Origin: Spirosoma sp.
Lineage (GTDB): Bacteria > Bacteroidota > Bacteroidia > Cytophagales > Spirosomataceae
Length of the DNA: 42,266 nt
Assembly (NCBI GenBank): GCA_014377625.1
Contig: JACMPG010000255.1
Location: forward strand, 1 to 42,266
Direction: 5' to 3'
Part shown: positions 1 to 7,613 of the stretch, piece after piece
Layout of the letters: every line of letters begins with the position of its first letter
How positions within the stretch are numbered: position 1 is the stretch's first letter
The notes under the pieces: generated by a model
The model's input: only the letters and a program-made list of their open reading frames with translations
Database searches by the model: none
What the model was told of the DNA's origin: nothing
Program-made: the position numbers and the translations under genes

Positions 1-968
1 AGCGGACAGGCTTTTTTACCGTGCAGTCCACAGGGTTTGCAGTCGAGCGGTTCGGAACTTTGCACCGTCACGGCTCCATCGGCCAGCGGCCCGAACCCAA
101 ATTCCGGCACCGTAGAGCAGAATACCGCCGTTGTGGGCGCGTTCATGGCTGAACACAAATGCAGCGGGGCCGAGTCGTTCATGTAGTTCATATTTGCCCG
201 CTGCAACAGGGCGGCAGACTGAAGCAAACTGAGTTTTCCGGCGAGGTTCTGGACTTTCCTGCGCCCGCTCTCCTGCGCAATACGTTCGCAAACGGCAGCA
301 TCGGCGGGGGCACCGAGAAGATAAACGGTCAGATCATTGGGCAGCGTACGGATCAGATCAATCCAGCCATCGGCAGGAAACTGCTTAGTGAACCAGACCG
401 ACGTAGGGGCAATACATACGTAGAGGACCTGCTGCAACGGCCTGACGTGACCATAGTCGGACAGCGACGGGTAGAGTTTAGGACGGGTGATTTTCTCCGA
501 CGGGGGTATGCCCAGCGGCAGCAGCAGATCGGCGTTACGGTCTATTTCGTGTAGCCCCGGCGCAAATCGGTAGGGAATCTGATGCGTGAAAAACGACGCG
601 AAGGGATTTACGTCGAAGCCAACGGTTATCGTTGCCTTAGAAAATGCGGTCAACAAACCGGTGGCTCCGTGGCGTTGCAGGTTCAGGACGGCAGTGTACT
701 GGCTGGCGCGGATAATGGTCAGCAACCGGCGCAGATTACCGTACTTGGCGAGCGCGCCCCCGGTACCCTTCTTGTCCCAGATTAGTAACTCGTTCAGGAA
801 GGGATGTCCGGCCAGCAGACTCTCGTTACCTTTGCGCACCAGCATGTCGATCCAAGCATTGGGAAGAGCCTGATGAAGCTGCTCCAGCAGGGCCGTACTC
901 AGGATCACATCGCCGATAAAAGCGGTCTGAATAATTAGGAACCGGGGTTGAGGAGGAAGGGTTATCAT
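1..968 (-). CDS. GT9 family glycosyltransferase (ADP-heptose:LPS heptosyltransferase-like), 3' end cut by window edge
   Basis: The frame is open from an ATG at 968 to the window edge, giving 322 codons with no stop. The N-terminus reads RFLIIQTAFIGDVILSTALL, the usual start of heptosyltransferase family 9, where GDV-L-T lies in the acceptor domain. The C-terminal half has NDSAPLHLCSAMNAPTTAVF, the nucleotide-sugar binding region, and near the edge CKPCGLHGKKACP, a Cys-rich motif common in Bacteroidota members. These enzymes add heptose to lipopolysaccharide core on the cytoplasmic side of the inner membrane. Family length is about 330-350 residues, so only a short tail is missing. The gene is divergent from the M16 peptidase with a 45-base gap. 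Sugar donor and acceptor cannot be told from sequence. Confidence 0.88.
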   Translation of the reverse strand, partial: MITLPPQPRFLIIQTAFIGDVILSTALLEQLHQALPNAWIDMLVRKGNESLLAGHPFLNELLIWDKKGTGGALAKYGNLRRLLTIIRASQYTAVLNLQRHGATGLLTAFSKATITVGFDVNPFASFFTHQIPYRFAPGLHEIDRNADLLLPLGIPPSEKITRPKLYPSLSDYGHVRPLQQVLYVCIAPTSVWFTKQFPADGWIDLIRTLPNDLTVYLLGAPADAAVCERIAQESGRRKVQNLAGKLSLLQSAALLQRANMNYMNDSAPLHLCSAMNAPTTAVFCSTVPEFGFGPLADGAVTVQSSEPLDCKPCGLHGKKACP

Positions 969-1013
969 GAGTACATTGAGCTGCGCCAGCTATACAGGCG
1001 TCAACATCTATAC

Positions 1014-2252
1014 ATGGAGGATTACGACGTTCATATCCTGCCCAACGGCATTCGCATTGCCCACCGGCAGGTTCTGCATACACAAATTGCCCATTGCGGT
1101 ATTATGCTCGACATTGGCAGCCGCGACGAACAGCCACATCAGCAGGGACTGGCCCACTTTTGGGAACATATGGCGTTCAAAGGTACAACCAAGCGAAAAT
1201 CGTACCACATAATTACCAAGTTAGAAACGATTGGTGGTGAACTGAATGCATATACCACTAAAGAAAAAGTCTGTTTCCACGCATCGGTGCTGAGCAATCA
1301 CTTCGAGAAGGCCACTGACCTGCTCGCTGACATCACGTTTCAGTCGGTGTTTCCCGAAAAACAGATCGAGCGCGAGCGGGGAGTTATTCTCGAAGAGATG
1401 GCTATGTACTACGACTCGCCCGAAGATGCCATTCAGGATGATTTCGATGAGCTGATCTACCCCAATCATCCGCTGGGCGGCAACATTCTGGGTACGCCCG
1501 AAACCGTGGAATCGTTCAACCGCGAGGATTTGCAGCGGTTCATCGCCGAGAATTACGACACCCACCGCATCGTCTTTGCATCGGTCAGCAATTTACCATT
1601 TACGCAGGTCGTAAAAATTGCCGAAAAGTATTTCAGCGACGTACCCGCCCAGCATTCCTACCGCAAACGCCGGGTCCCCACCGACTACGTACCGCAGCAG
1701 ACCCGCGTAGAGCGGCCTATTACGCAGGCCCAGTGCGCCCTCGGTCGCCCCGCCTACGGCCTGACCGACCCGCGCCGACTGCCGTTTTTCATGCTTGTAA
1801 ACCTGCTCGGCGGGCCGGGTATGAACTCAAGGCTGAACCTGAACCTGCGCGAAAAAAACGGGCTGGTCTACTCCATCGACGCCAGTTATACACCGTATCT
1901 GGACACGGGTTTTCTGGGTATCTACTTTGGCACCGACCTCAAAAAAATGGACCGGGCGCAGACGCTGATTATGAAGGAAATGAAACGCCTGCGCGATCAG
2001 CCGCTTACGACGCTGCAACTGCACCAGACCAAAGAACAACTGATAGGTCAGTTAGCCATGGCCGAGGAGAGCAACAACAGCTTCATGCTAATGATGGCCA
2101 AAAGCCTGCTGGACATTGACCGTGTAGAGTCGCTGAATGACATCTTTAACGACATCAAAGCCGTTACGTCAGTGCAGTTACAGGACCTGGCGCAGGAGTC
2201 CTTTGTCGAAGACCAGTTTAGTTCGCTGACATTCGTCCCGGAGAAAGTTTAG
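1014..2252 (+). CDS. M16 family zinc metallopeptidase (pitrilysin/processing peptidase-like)
   Basis: A 412-residue protein with the inverted zinc motif HFWEH at residues 48-52 and a downstream ERERGVILEE segment that supplies the third metal ligand, so the active site looks complete. A second M16 domain follows (about residues 180-400, with the NLLGGPGMNSRLNLNLREK stretch typical of the inactive C-terminal half). Length fits single-chain bacterial M16B peptidases. The ATG at 1014 (MEDYDVHILPNG) is preferred over a TTG at 948, since the latter would overlap the divergent glycosyltransferase and add residues that do not resemble the family. Substrate unknown; family members degrade peptides or process signal sequences. 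Confidence 0.92.
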   Translation: MEDYDVHILPNGIRIAHRQVLHTQIAHCGIMLDIGSRDEQPHQQGLAHFWEHMAFKGTTKRKSYHIITKLETIGGELNAYTTKEKVCFHASVLSNHFEKATDLLADITFQSVFPEKQIERERGVILEEMAMYYDSPEDAIQDDFDELIYPNHPLGGNILGTPETVESFNREDLQRFIAENYDTHRIVFASVSNLPFTQVVKIAEKYFSDVPAQHSYRKRRVPTDYVPQQTRVERPITQAQCALGRPAYGLTDPRRLPFFMLVNLLGGPGMNSRLNLNLREKNGLVYSIDASYTPYLDTGFLGIYFGTDLKKMDRAQTLIMKEMKRLRDQPLTTLQLHQTKEQLIGQLAMAEESNNSFMLMMAKSLLDIDRVESLNDIFNDIKAVTSVQLQDLAQESFVEDQFSSLTFVPEKV

Positions 2253-2266
2253 TAAGTTTTCTTGGG

Positions 2267-2359
2267 GACACGGAGAAGACACAGAGGTTCACAGAGTTCT
2301 CTTTTTATCTTCTTTTTCTCTGTGAAACTCTGCGTCTCTTTTGTGTATCTCTGTGTCTC
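2267..2359. repeat. Imperfect palindromic intergenic repeat, CACAGAG family (copy 1)
   Basis: The gap between the M16 and MazG-like genes is filled by an imperfect inverted repeat. The left part has GACACGGAG and GACACAGAGGTTCACAGAG; the right part has CTCTGTGAAACTCTGCGTCTC and ends CTCTGTGTCTC. A related element lies at 37527-37632. Such elements are scattered between genes in many Bacteroidota genomes. Transcribed, it would form a long hairpin, so it could also separate the two genes at the mRNA level. Confidence 0.7.
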
Positions 2360-2365
2360 AAAAAC

Positions 2366-2692
2366 ATGACTATACAGCAAGCCCAGATCACCGTCGATGA
2401 GTGGATCAAGACCGTTGGTGTGCGGTATTTTTCGGAGTTGACCAACATGGCACAGTTGACCGAAGAGGTGGGCGAGGTGGCCCGCATTATCGCACGTCGG
2501 TACGGAGAGCAGTCGGAGAAGGAGTCGGATAAGGGGAAAGATCTCGGCGACGAACTGGCCGATGTGTTGTGGGTCGTCATCTGCCTGGCCAACCAGACCG
2601 GCGTTGACCTGACAGACGCCTTTGAGAAAAATCTGGCCAAAAAAAATAGCCGGGACGCGACCCGGCATTTGGAAAATAAGAAGCTCAAGTAG
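2366..2692 (+). CDS. MazG-like nucleotide pyrophosphohydrolase
   Basis: A 108-residue all-alpha protein of the MazG/dUTPase-like superfamily. The metal-binding pattern is visible: LTEEVGEVARII (ExxE) and DLGDELADVLWVVICLANQ (ExxD). Single-domain members hydrolyse nucleoside triphosphates to monophosphates and pyrophosphate and often act on abnormal nucleotides. The ATG follows directly after the palindromic repeat. The stop codon lies inside a hairpin shared with the convergent hydroxylase gene. Confidence 0.85.
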   Translation: MTIQQAQITVDEWIKTVGVRYFSELTNMAQLTEEVGEVARIIARRYGEQSEKESDKGKDLGDELADVLWVVICLANQTGVDLTDAFEKNLAKKNSRDATRHLENKKLK

Positions 2693-2716
2693 CGCGGGCT
2701 TTCGCCCGCGCTACTT
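2687..2716. terminator. Bidirectional hairpin between convergent genes
   Basis: A perfect inverted repeat: 13-base arms AAGTAGCGCGGGC / GCCCGCGCTACTT around a TTTC loop. It contains the stop codon of the MazG-like gene and reaches the stop of the convergent fatty acid hydroxylase. A GC-rich stem at a tail-to-tail junction fits a terminator for both, though there is no long T run. The TAGCGCGGGC core resembles the hairpin at 7578-7613. Confidence 0.7.
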
Positions 2717-3362
2717 ATTTCTGAAAGGAACTGAAAATATAGTCCCACATGGGTGAGGAGACGCCGTAGTTACTTTCAGGATTTTTGTAGTGGTGAACAC
2801 TGTGGTTGACCCAGAGTGCCTTGAGGAAATTCTTCGGCGGGCTGTACGCATGAACAATGAAGTGTACCGACAAATAGCCCGTGTACCCCACCAGAAAACC
2901 CGGGAAAAACGCATAGGCCGACTCGCCCATTAACAAAAAAAACAGGCCAAAGAAACCACCTGCCATAAAAATAGCAACTACCGGGGGCATGGCCAGCCGG
3001 GTTTTGTCTTTGGGATACTCGTGGTGAACGCCGTGCAATGTGTACTGTAGTTTGGCACGACTCTCGGTCTTCGGCGCAATGTGATATAGGTACCGATGTA
3101 GAATGTACTCGAATAGCGTAAACGAAAACACGCCAACAATAAAAAGTAGACCGATGGTGGGTGTGTTCATGTCCGTATGCGTAAGAGCGTACCAGCCAAA
3201 GAAGATCGACAGTGCAATCCACATCGTGACCGGAATCATAATGTGCGTGCGCGACAGAGCTTCCAGAATCGGGTTTTCGAACAGTTGCTTTGTGCCGGTG
3301 TGCTTGGGGCGCGTTTTGCCGTGACCAGCCAGCGTGTGCAATCTTTCTTTCGTCTGTTCCAT
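2715..3362 (-). CDS. Fatty acid hydroxylase / sterol desaturase superfamily membrane protein
   Basis: A 215-residue membrane protein with the di-iron histidine boxes of the superfamily: HRYLYH (89-94), HGVHHE (110-115) and HSVHH (186-190), between hydrophobic segments at about 40-60, 70-88, 125-165. The C-terminal pattern KNPESNYGVSSPMWDYIF is typical of fatty acid 2-hydroxylase-like members. Likely role: oxygen-dependent hydroxylation of a membrane lipid chain, for example of sphingolipids or ceramide-like lipids made by some Bacteroidota. The ATG at 3362 (MEQTKERL) is chosen over an upstream start at 3401 because alignment-like features begin only after it. Confidence 0.85.
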   Translation of the reverse strand: MEQTKERLHTLAGHGKTRPKHTGTKQLFENPILEALSRTHIMIPVTMWIALSIFFGWYALTHTDMNTPTIGLLFIVGVFSFTLFEYILHRYLYHIAPKTESRAKLQYTLHGVHHEYPKDKTRLAMPPVVAIFMAGGFFGLFFLLMGESAYAFFPGFLVGYTGYLSVHFIVHAYSPPKNFLKALWVNHSVHHYKNPESNYGVSSPMWDYIFSSFQK

Positions 3363-3446
3363 AAAAAGAGTAGAGTCTGTAATGTTACAAAAATACAACA
3401 AATTGGGTGTCTGTGTTCCAGATACGGTAAATCTGGTTTACTACAG

Positions 3447-4790
3447 TCAGGCTGGCTTCCCTACCTCAACCTGGTCATCCAGCTTACGTTTCATGGCGGC
3501 AATGTCGCCGGCTGGAATCTTGGGACGAATAATCAGCCGGAGCGAATTATTATAGGTCAGGTAGTTGACCATCCAGTTGATAAAAATCAGCAGCCGATTT
3601 TTTACGCCCACAATAGACATCAGGTGAACGAACAGCCACGTAAGCCAGGCCAGAAATCCCTGAAATTTTATGAAAGGCAAATCCACTACCGCCAGCCCGC
3701 GCCCGATGGTCGCCATTGTACCGAGGTTACGATACGTAAAATCTTCCGGCTGTTTGCCTGCCACCCAACGAGTTAGATTTTTAGCTAAAAGTCTCCCCTG
3801 CTGAATAGCAGGCTGCGCAATTTGTGGGTGCCCGTTGGGATAATCAGGCTCCTCGCTCATGATGGCCACGTCGCCAATGGCGAAGATATCGGTAAAGCCC
3901 TGCACCTGATTATGGCGGTTCACGGTGATGCGGTTTCCCCGCCCAATCACTTCTGCCGGTAAGCCAGCCACCGGGTTCGCTTTGACACCAGCCGCCCAGA
4001 TCAGGTTGTTGGTACGCAGGACAGACCCGTCATTCATGGTTACGGTACGCCCGTCGAAATCCTTGACGCGGGTATTGAGCATAACTTTCACGCCCAGTTC
4101 CTGCAAATACTCCAGCGAATGCGTCTGCGACTGCACCGACATTGGTCCCAGCAGCTCGGCCCCCGATTCGATGAGGTAGATGTCCATGTTCATGAAATTG
4201 AGTTCGGGGTAGTCGCTGGGTAGTACGGTCTTGCGCATTTCGGCCAGGGTACCGCAAAGCTCAACGCCAGTTGGCCCCCCACCCACCACCACCACGTCCA
4301 TGAAGCCTTCGCGCTCGTCTTCGGTTTGTACGCTTAGGGCGTCCTCAAAGTTTTGCAGCATCCGGTTGCGCAGGGCAATGGCTTCCGTCACCGACTTCAT
4401 GGGCAGGGCTTTGTCGATGATATTCTGCTGCCCGAAGAAATTGGTATCGGCCCCGGTAGCAATCACGAGCGAGTCGTACGCAATTGGCCCCAGTTCGGTA
4501 TCGATACACTTTTCGGCGGGCCGGACGCCCGTTACGGTCGTGACGCGAATATGGACGTTTTTGCAGTCGCTGAATATGGCCCGCAGCGGAAACAGAATAC
4601 TGTTCGCTTCCAGCCCCGCCGTAGCTACCTGATAATACAGCGGCTGAAACTCGTGGTAGTTGTACTTATTGAGCAACACGACCTGAAATTCGGTACGCCT
4701 TGCCAGTTTTTGGGCCAGTTTCAGCCCGCCAAAGCCCGCGCCGACAATCACGACCCGTTTCCGGTCTGTATTGGGTATGTTTGGTTCCAC
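3447..4790 (-). CDS. ndh: Type II NADH:quinone oxidoreductase (NDH-2)
   Basis: A 447-residue flavoprotein. The N-terminal FAD-binding motif is VVIVGAGFGGLKLAQKL; the second Rossmann motif for NADH is VVVVGGGPTGVELCGTLAEM near residues 166-185; the FAD-contacting segment is DIFAIGDVA. The C-terminal part contains hydrophobic stretches (FLAWLTWLFVHLMSIVG, LLIFINWMVNYL) that anchor this family to the inner membrane. It passes electrons from NADH to menaquinone without pumping protons. Length and motifs match the family well. It lies downstream of bshA on the same strand but a repeat-filled gap separates them. Confidence 0.93.
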   Translation of the reverse strand: MEPNIPNTDRKRVVIVGAGFGGLKLAQKLARRTEFQVVLLNKYNYHEFQPLYYQVATAGLEANSILFPLRAIFSDCKNVHIRVTTVTGVRPAEKCIDTELGPIAYDSLVIATGADTNFFGQQNIIDKALPMKSVTEAIALRNRMLQNFEDALSVQTEDEREGFMDVVVVGGGPTGVELCGTLAEMRKTVLPSDYPELNFMNMDIYLIESGAELLGPMSVQSQTHSLEYLQELGVKVMLNTRVKDFDGRTVTMNDGSVLRTNNLIWAAGVKANPVAGLPAEVIGRGNRITVNRHNQVQGFTDIFAIGDVAIMSEEPDYPNGHPQIAQPAIQQGRLLAKNLTRWVAGKQPEDFTYRNLGTMATIGRGLAVVDLPFIKFQGFLAWLTWLFVHLMSIVGVKNRLLIFINWMVNYLTYNNSLRLIIRPKIPAGDIAAMKRKLDDQVEVGKPA

Positions 4791-4795
4791 GTTTC

Positions 4796-4912
4796 AGTCA
4801 ATAGTTATCAGTAAGCAGTTATCAAATCTCCAGCTATCAACGATCAGGTACGTAATCAACAGGAAACAATCAACTGTTCACTGATAATTGCTCATTGCTA
4901 ACTGCCAAAACC
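4796..4912. repeat. AGTTATCA-type repeat running into the 3' end of bshA
   Basis: The region holds many copies of short words such as AGTTATCAGTAAGCAGTTATCA, partly inverted, including TGTTCACTGATAATTGC and TCATTGCTAACTGC. It fills the ndh-bshA gap and continues into the bshA coding region, where it encodes the last residues SNEQLSVNS. Low-complexity repeats of this kind (reading out as NEQLSVNS-like tails) are common in Bacteroidota genomes. No transposase or clear boundaries are seen. Confidence 0.6.
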
Positions 4913-6018
4913 CGCTCGTAGTAGGCTTCGTACAGCGGCAGGATACGCGACAGTTCAAATTCTTTAGCTTTGGCGAGGGCATTGGCCTGAAATGTCGGCA
5001 AATTAGCATCGTCCAGAACATAGAGTGCGTTTTTAACCATATCGTCCACATCGCCTACGTTGCTCAAAAAGCCCGTGACACCCTGAATATTCAGTTCGGG
5101 CAGGCCACCAACGTTCGAGGAAATGACCGGCACCTGACAGGCCATTGCTTCGAGCGCGGCCAGGCCAAAACTTTCCTGCTCCGATGGCATCAGAAACAGA
5201 TCGGCCACCGACAGCACCTCTTCTACGGCATCTAACTTACCTAAAAACCGGACCTGATCGTAAATATCGAGGTCGCGCACAAGCCGCTCGATGCGGGCGC
5301 GTTCGGGGCCGTCGCCCACGAGCAGGAGTTTAGCGGGTATGTTTTTCTGGATTTCGTAAAAGACCATCACGGCATCGTCAATGCGTTTTACGCGCCTAAA
5401 GTTGGACGTGTGCACAATCAGCTTCTCGCCGTTCGGGCAAATGGCTTTCTTGAAATGCTCTTTCTGCTGCCGTTTGAAACGGCTCAGGTCAATGAAGTTG
5501 GGAATTACCTCAATCTCGCGGTGTATGTCGAAGTGCTTGTAGGTGTCCCTGCGCAGGTCTTCCGACACCGCCGTGACACCGTCGGACTGGTTAATACTGA
5601 ACGTTACAACCGGCTCATACGAAGCGTCTTTGCCCACCAGCGTAATATCCGTGCCGTGCAGCGTAGTTACGATGGGTACCGTGCGACCCCGCGACTGCAA
5701 AATCATTTTGGCCATGTAAGCCGCCGATGCGTGCGGAATAGCGTAATGTACGTGCAGTAGATCGACGTTTTCATTCAGCACCACATTCACCATCTCACTG
5801 GTCAACGCCGACTCGTAGGGCGCGTACTGAAACAGCGGATACGACGGAACGTTGACTTCGTGGTAAAAAACGTTTTCGTTGAAGAAATCGAGCCGGGGCG
5901 GCTGCTGATACGTAATAAAGTGAACCTGATGACCATTCTGGGCCAGGGCTTTGCCCAGTTCGGTAGCTACCACACCGCTACCACCGAAAGTTGGGTAGCA
6001 TACAATGCCAATTTTCAT
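4870..6018 (-). CDS. bshA: N-acetyl-alpha-D-glucosaminyl L-malate synthase (bacillithiol biosynthesis)
   Basis: A 382-residue GT4 family retaining glycosyltransferase. The start MKIGIVCYPTFGGSGVVATE is the BshA signature; the donor site is seen in HTSNFRRVKRIDD, LLLVGDGPER and SEQESFGLAALEAMACQVPV. It joins UDP-GlcNAc to L-malate, the first step of bacillithiol synthesis in the cytoplasm. The ATG at 6018 is chosen; a 43-residue extension up to 6147 lacks family similarity. The last residues (SNEQLSVNS) come from the neighbouring repeat, so the natural tail has probably been replaced or extended. bshB and bshC are not in the window. Confidence 0.92.
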   Translation of the reverse strand: MKIGIVCYPTFGGSGVVATELGKALAQNGHQVHFITYQQPPRLDFFNENVFYHEVNVPSYPLFQYAPYESALTSEMVNVVLNENVDLLHVHYAIPHASAAYMAKMILQSRGRTVPIVTTLHGTDITLVGKDASYEPVVTFSINQSDGVTAVSEDLRRDTYKHFDIHREIEVIPNFIDLSRFKRQQKEHFKKAICPNGEKLIVHTSNFRRVKRIDDAVMVFYEIQKNIPAKLLLVGDGPERARIERLVRDLDIYDQVRFLGKLDAVEEVLSVADLFLMPSEQESFGLAALEAMACQVPVISSNVGGLPELNIQGVTGFLSNVGDVDDMVKNALYVLDDANLPTFQANALAKAKEFELSRILPLYEAYYERVLAVSNEQLSVNS

Positions 6019-6181
6019 ACGTGAGTGACCCGCAGGTCGGGAACGGTTTGGTTTTGAACAATAAAAATGCCCGAAAAAAATCCCGCATCCAATTAAGTTG
6101 CAAAGAATGGCATTGGCATCGGGTACTGGTTTACCGTTTGCTAACATGATCGTAAAACCGGCATTCCTGCGGGTATTCCAC

Positions 6182-6189
6182 TAAATTTG
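6182..6189 (+). promoter_or_regulatory. Candidate -7 promoter element for the UbiA gene
   Basis: TAAATTTG matches the Bacteroidota -7 consensus TAnnTTTG and sits 29 bases before the ATG. No clear TTG at the usual -33 distance is visible, so support is moderate. Confidence 0.4.
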
Positions 6190-6218
6190 TCATTTAAACA
6201 GTCTAATCACCCCGTTCC

Positions 6219-7094
6219 ATGGTCATGCGTCAGCCCGTTACTTTTCAGGCCTTTGCGGTCGGATTTCTGCGGCTGATTCGCGTCCAGAACCTGCTGATCG
6301 TGGTGATGACGCAGTTTCTGGCCCGCATTGCCCTGGTAGGGCCGCGTCACGAATGGCTGCGTATCCTGACCGACCCCACGATCTGGCTGCTGTCGTTCTC
6401 AACGGTCTGCATTGCGGCAGCGGGCTACATCATCAACGATTATTTCGACGTCAAGATCGACCTCATCAACAAGCCGGAGCGGGTCGTGATTGGGCGGTAC
6501 CTAAAGCGACGCGTGGCCATCGGTACTCACCAGATTCTTAGCGTACTGGGCTGTCTAATTGGCCTGTACCTAAGCAAATGGGTGTTTTTACTGGACGTGG
6601 TGTCGGTATCGCTACTATGGTTTTACTCGGCCCGGCTCAAACGGGAACCATTTATAGGCAACGTCGTGATTGCGCTGCTAACGGCCTTCTCACTGCTGGT
6701 GCTGGCGGTCTATTACCGAAAAAACGCCGATATAATCCTGATCTACGCGCTGTTTTCGTTCGGCATTTCGCTGGTGCGCGAGGTTATCAAAGACATGCAG
6801 GACATTCGGGGCGATGCGCGTTTTGGTTGCCGTACCCTGCCAATTGTCTGGGGCCTGCGCCGAACCAAGTACCTGCTCTACGTGCTGATTGCGTCGTTTA
6901 TCATGACGCTTTTTCTGATTGCCAACGATCTCGATAATCAGAAACTATCCTTAATTTTTCTACTGCTGCTCGCTCCCATAACCTGGCTTATCTACCGGCT
7001 CGTCTATGCCGATAAACGAAGCGATTTCGGCTATCTCAGCTCCCTCTGCAAGATTATTATGCTAATTGGCATCCTGAGTATGATTTGGGCGTAG
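6219..7094 (+). CDS. UbiA family prenyltransferase
   Basis: A 291-residue polytopic membrane protein with the two Asp-rich motifs of the family: NDYFDVKID (73-81) and DMQDIRGD (190-197), which bind Mg-pyrophosphate of the prenyl donor. About eight to nine hydrophobic helices are visible. The family attaches a polyprenyl chain to an aromatic or glycerol-phosphate acceptor; Bacteroidota paralogues like this one are often labelled geranylgeranylglycerol-phosphate geranylgeranyltransferase, but the acceptor cannot be read from sequence. It is divergent from bshA. The ATG at 6219 or a second at 6225 are both possible. Confidence 0.85.
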   Translation: MVMRQPVTFQAFAVGFLRLIRVQNLLIVVMTQFLARIALVGPRHEWLRILTDPTIWLLSFSTVCIAAAGYIINDYFDVKIDLINKPERVVIGRYLKRRVAIGTHQILSVLGCLIGLYLSKWVFLLDVVSVSLLWFYSARLKREPFIGNVVIALLTAFSLLVLAVYYRKNADIILIYALFSFGISLVREVIKDMQDIRGDARFGCRTLPIVWGLRRTKYLLYVLIASFIMTLFLIANDLDNQKLSLIFLLLLAPITWLIYRLVYADKRSDFGYLSSLCKIIMLIGILSMIWA

Positions 7095-7117
7095 CTCTCC
7101 CAACAATCATTTTTTGC

Positions 7118-7146
7118 AACTCTTCGCAACTTTGTTGCAAAGAGTT
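7118..7146. promoter_or_regulatory. 29-base operator-like palindrome upstream of merC-like gene
   Basis: The sequence reads AACTCTT-c-GCAAC-TTT-GTTGC-a-AAGAGTT: twelve of thirteen arm positions pair around a TTT centre. An extra half-site TTGCAAC lies just upstream (7114-7120). Its right end touches a -7-like element (TAAGTTTG, 7146-7153). The length and GCAAC/GTTGC core suggest a dimeric metal-sensing repressor site, possibly Fur/Zur-type. This is inference; no such regulator is encoded nearby. A hairpin in the UbiA transcript is the alternative. Confidence 0.6.
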
Positions 7147-7153
7147 AAGTTTG
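7146..7153 (+). promoter_or_regulatory. Candidate -7 element for the merC-like gene
   Basis: TAAGTTTG matches TAnnTTTG and starts at the last base of the 29-base palindrome, 43 bases before the ATG. Operator and promoter would therefore compete, as expected for repression. Confidence 0.45.
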
Positions 7154-7195
7154 TAAAACGTACGGCATCTCAACGCGCTGTATGTTTGCCCAGCT

Positions 7196-7576
7196 ATGAG
7201 GACGGATTCTTCCACTAATAAGGCCGATTACGTAGGTATTACCGGATCAATACTTTGCCTGATTCACTGTATCGGTACGCCTTTTCTTCTGGTAGGCTCG
7301 GCCCTGACGCCACATAAGCACCTGACAATTGGTTTTTTAAGTCTCGATTACCTCTTCATCGGCGTCAACGTCATCGCCGTTTTCTTAGCCACCCGGCACT
7401 ACGCCCAGCCTGTCATCAAGCGCGCCCTGTGGGGGTTTCTGATCCTGTTTGCGGGTAGTCTGCTGCTCGAAAACGTCAGTGGTGCTTTCCACTACATAGG
7501 CTACTTAGCCTCCGCCGGGCTGGTCCTTACCCATCTCACCAACATCTGGCAGCACCGGCTCAACCACACACATTGA
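7196..7576 (+). CDS. MerC domain-containing membrane protein
   Basis: A 126-residue protein with four hydrophobic segments (about 12-32, 44-63, 75-92, 97-115) and the CLIHC motif at residues 21-25 in the first helix, the cysteine pair characteristic of MerC. The C-terminus ends HRLNHTH. MerC proteins were first known as mercuric ion transporters; in Bacteroidota solitary members often belong to zinc or other metal homeostasis rather than mer operons. No other mer genes are present. The palindrome over its promoter supports metal-dependent control. It converges on the di-heme enzyme gene. Confidence 0.8.
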   Translation: MRTDSSTNKADYVGITGSILCLIHCIGTPFLLVGSALTPHKHLTIGFLSLDYLFIGVNVIAVFLATRHYAQPVIKRALWGFLILFAGSLLLENVSGAFHYIGYLASAGLVLTHLTNIWQHRLNHTH

Positions 7577-7577
7577 C

Positions 7578-7613
7578 TGACGCAGCCCGGACTTCCCGGT
7601 CCGGGCTACGTCA
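7578..7613. terminator. Bidirectional hairpin between merC-like and di-heme enzyme genes
   Basis: TGACGCAGCCCGGACT then TCCC then GGTCCGGGCTACGTCA form a long GC-rich stem with few mismatches between two convergent genes. The stop codon of the minus-strand gene (TCA at 7611-7613) lies in its right arm. It shares the TAGC-CCGG style with the hairpin at 2687-2716. Confidence 0.7.

Noticed and set aside
948-1013. Upstream TTG start for the M16 peptidase
   Set aside because: It would overlap the divergent glycosyltransferase start and adds residues unlike the family; the ATG at 1014 begins the conserved part.
4796-4912. Possible CRISPR-like array from the short repeated words
   Set aside because: Units are irregular, 8-12 bases long and without spacers of constant length.
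6019-6147. 43-residue N-terminal extension of BshA
   Set aside because: BshA proteins begin at MKIGIVCYP; the extension has no similarity to the family.
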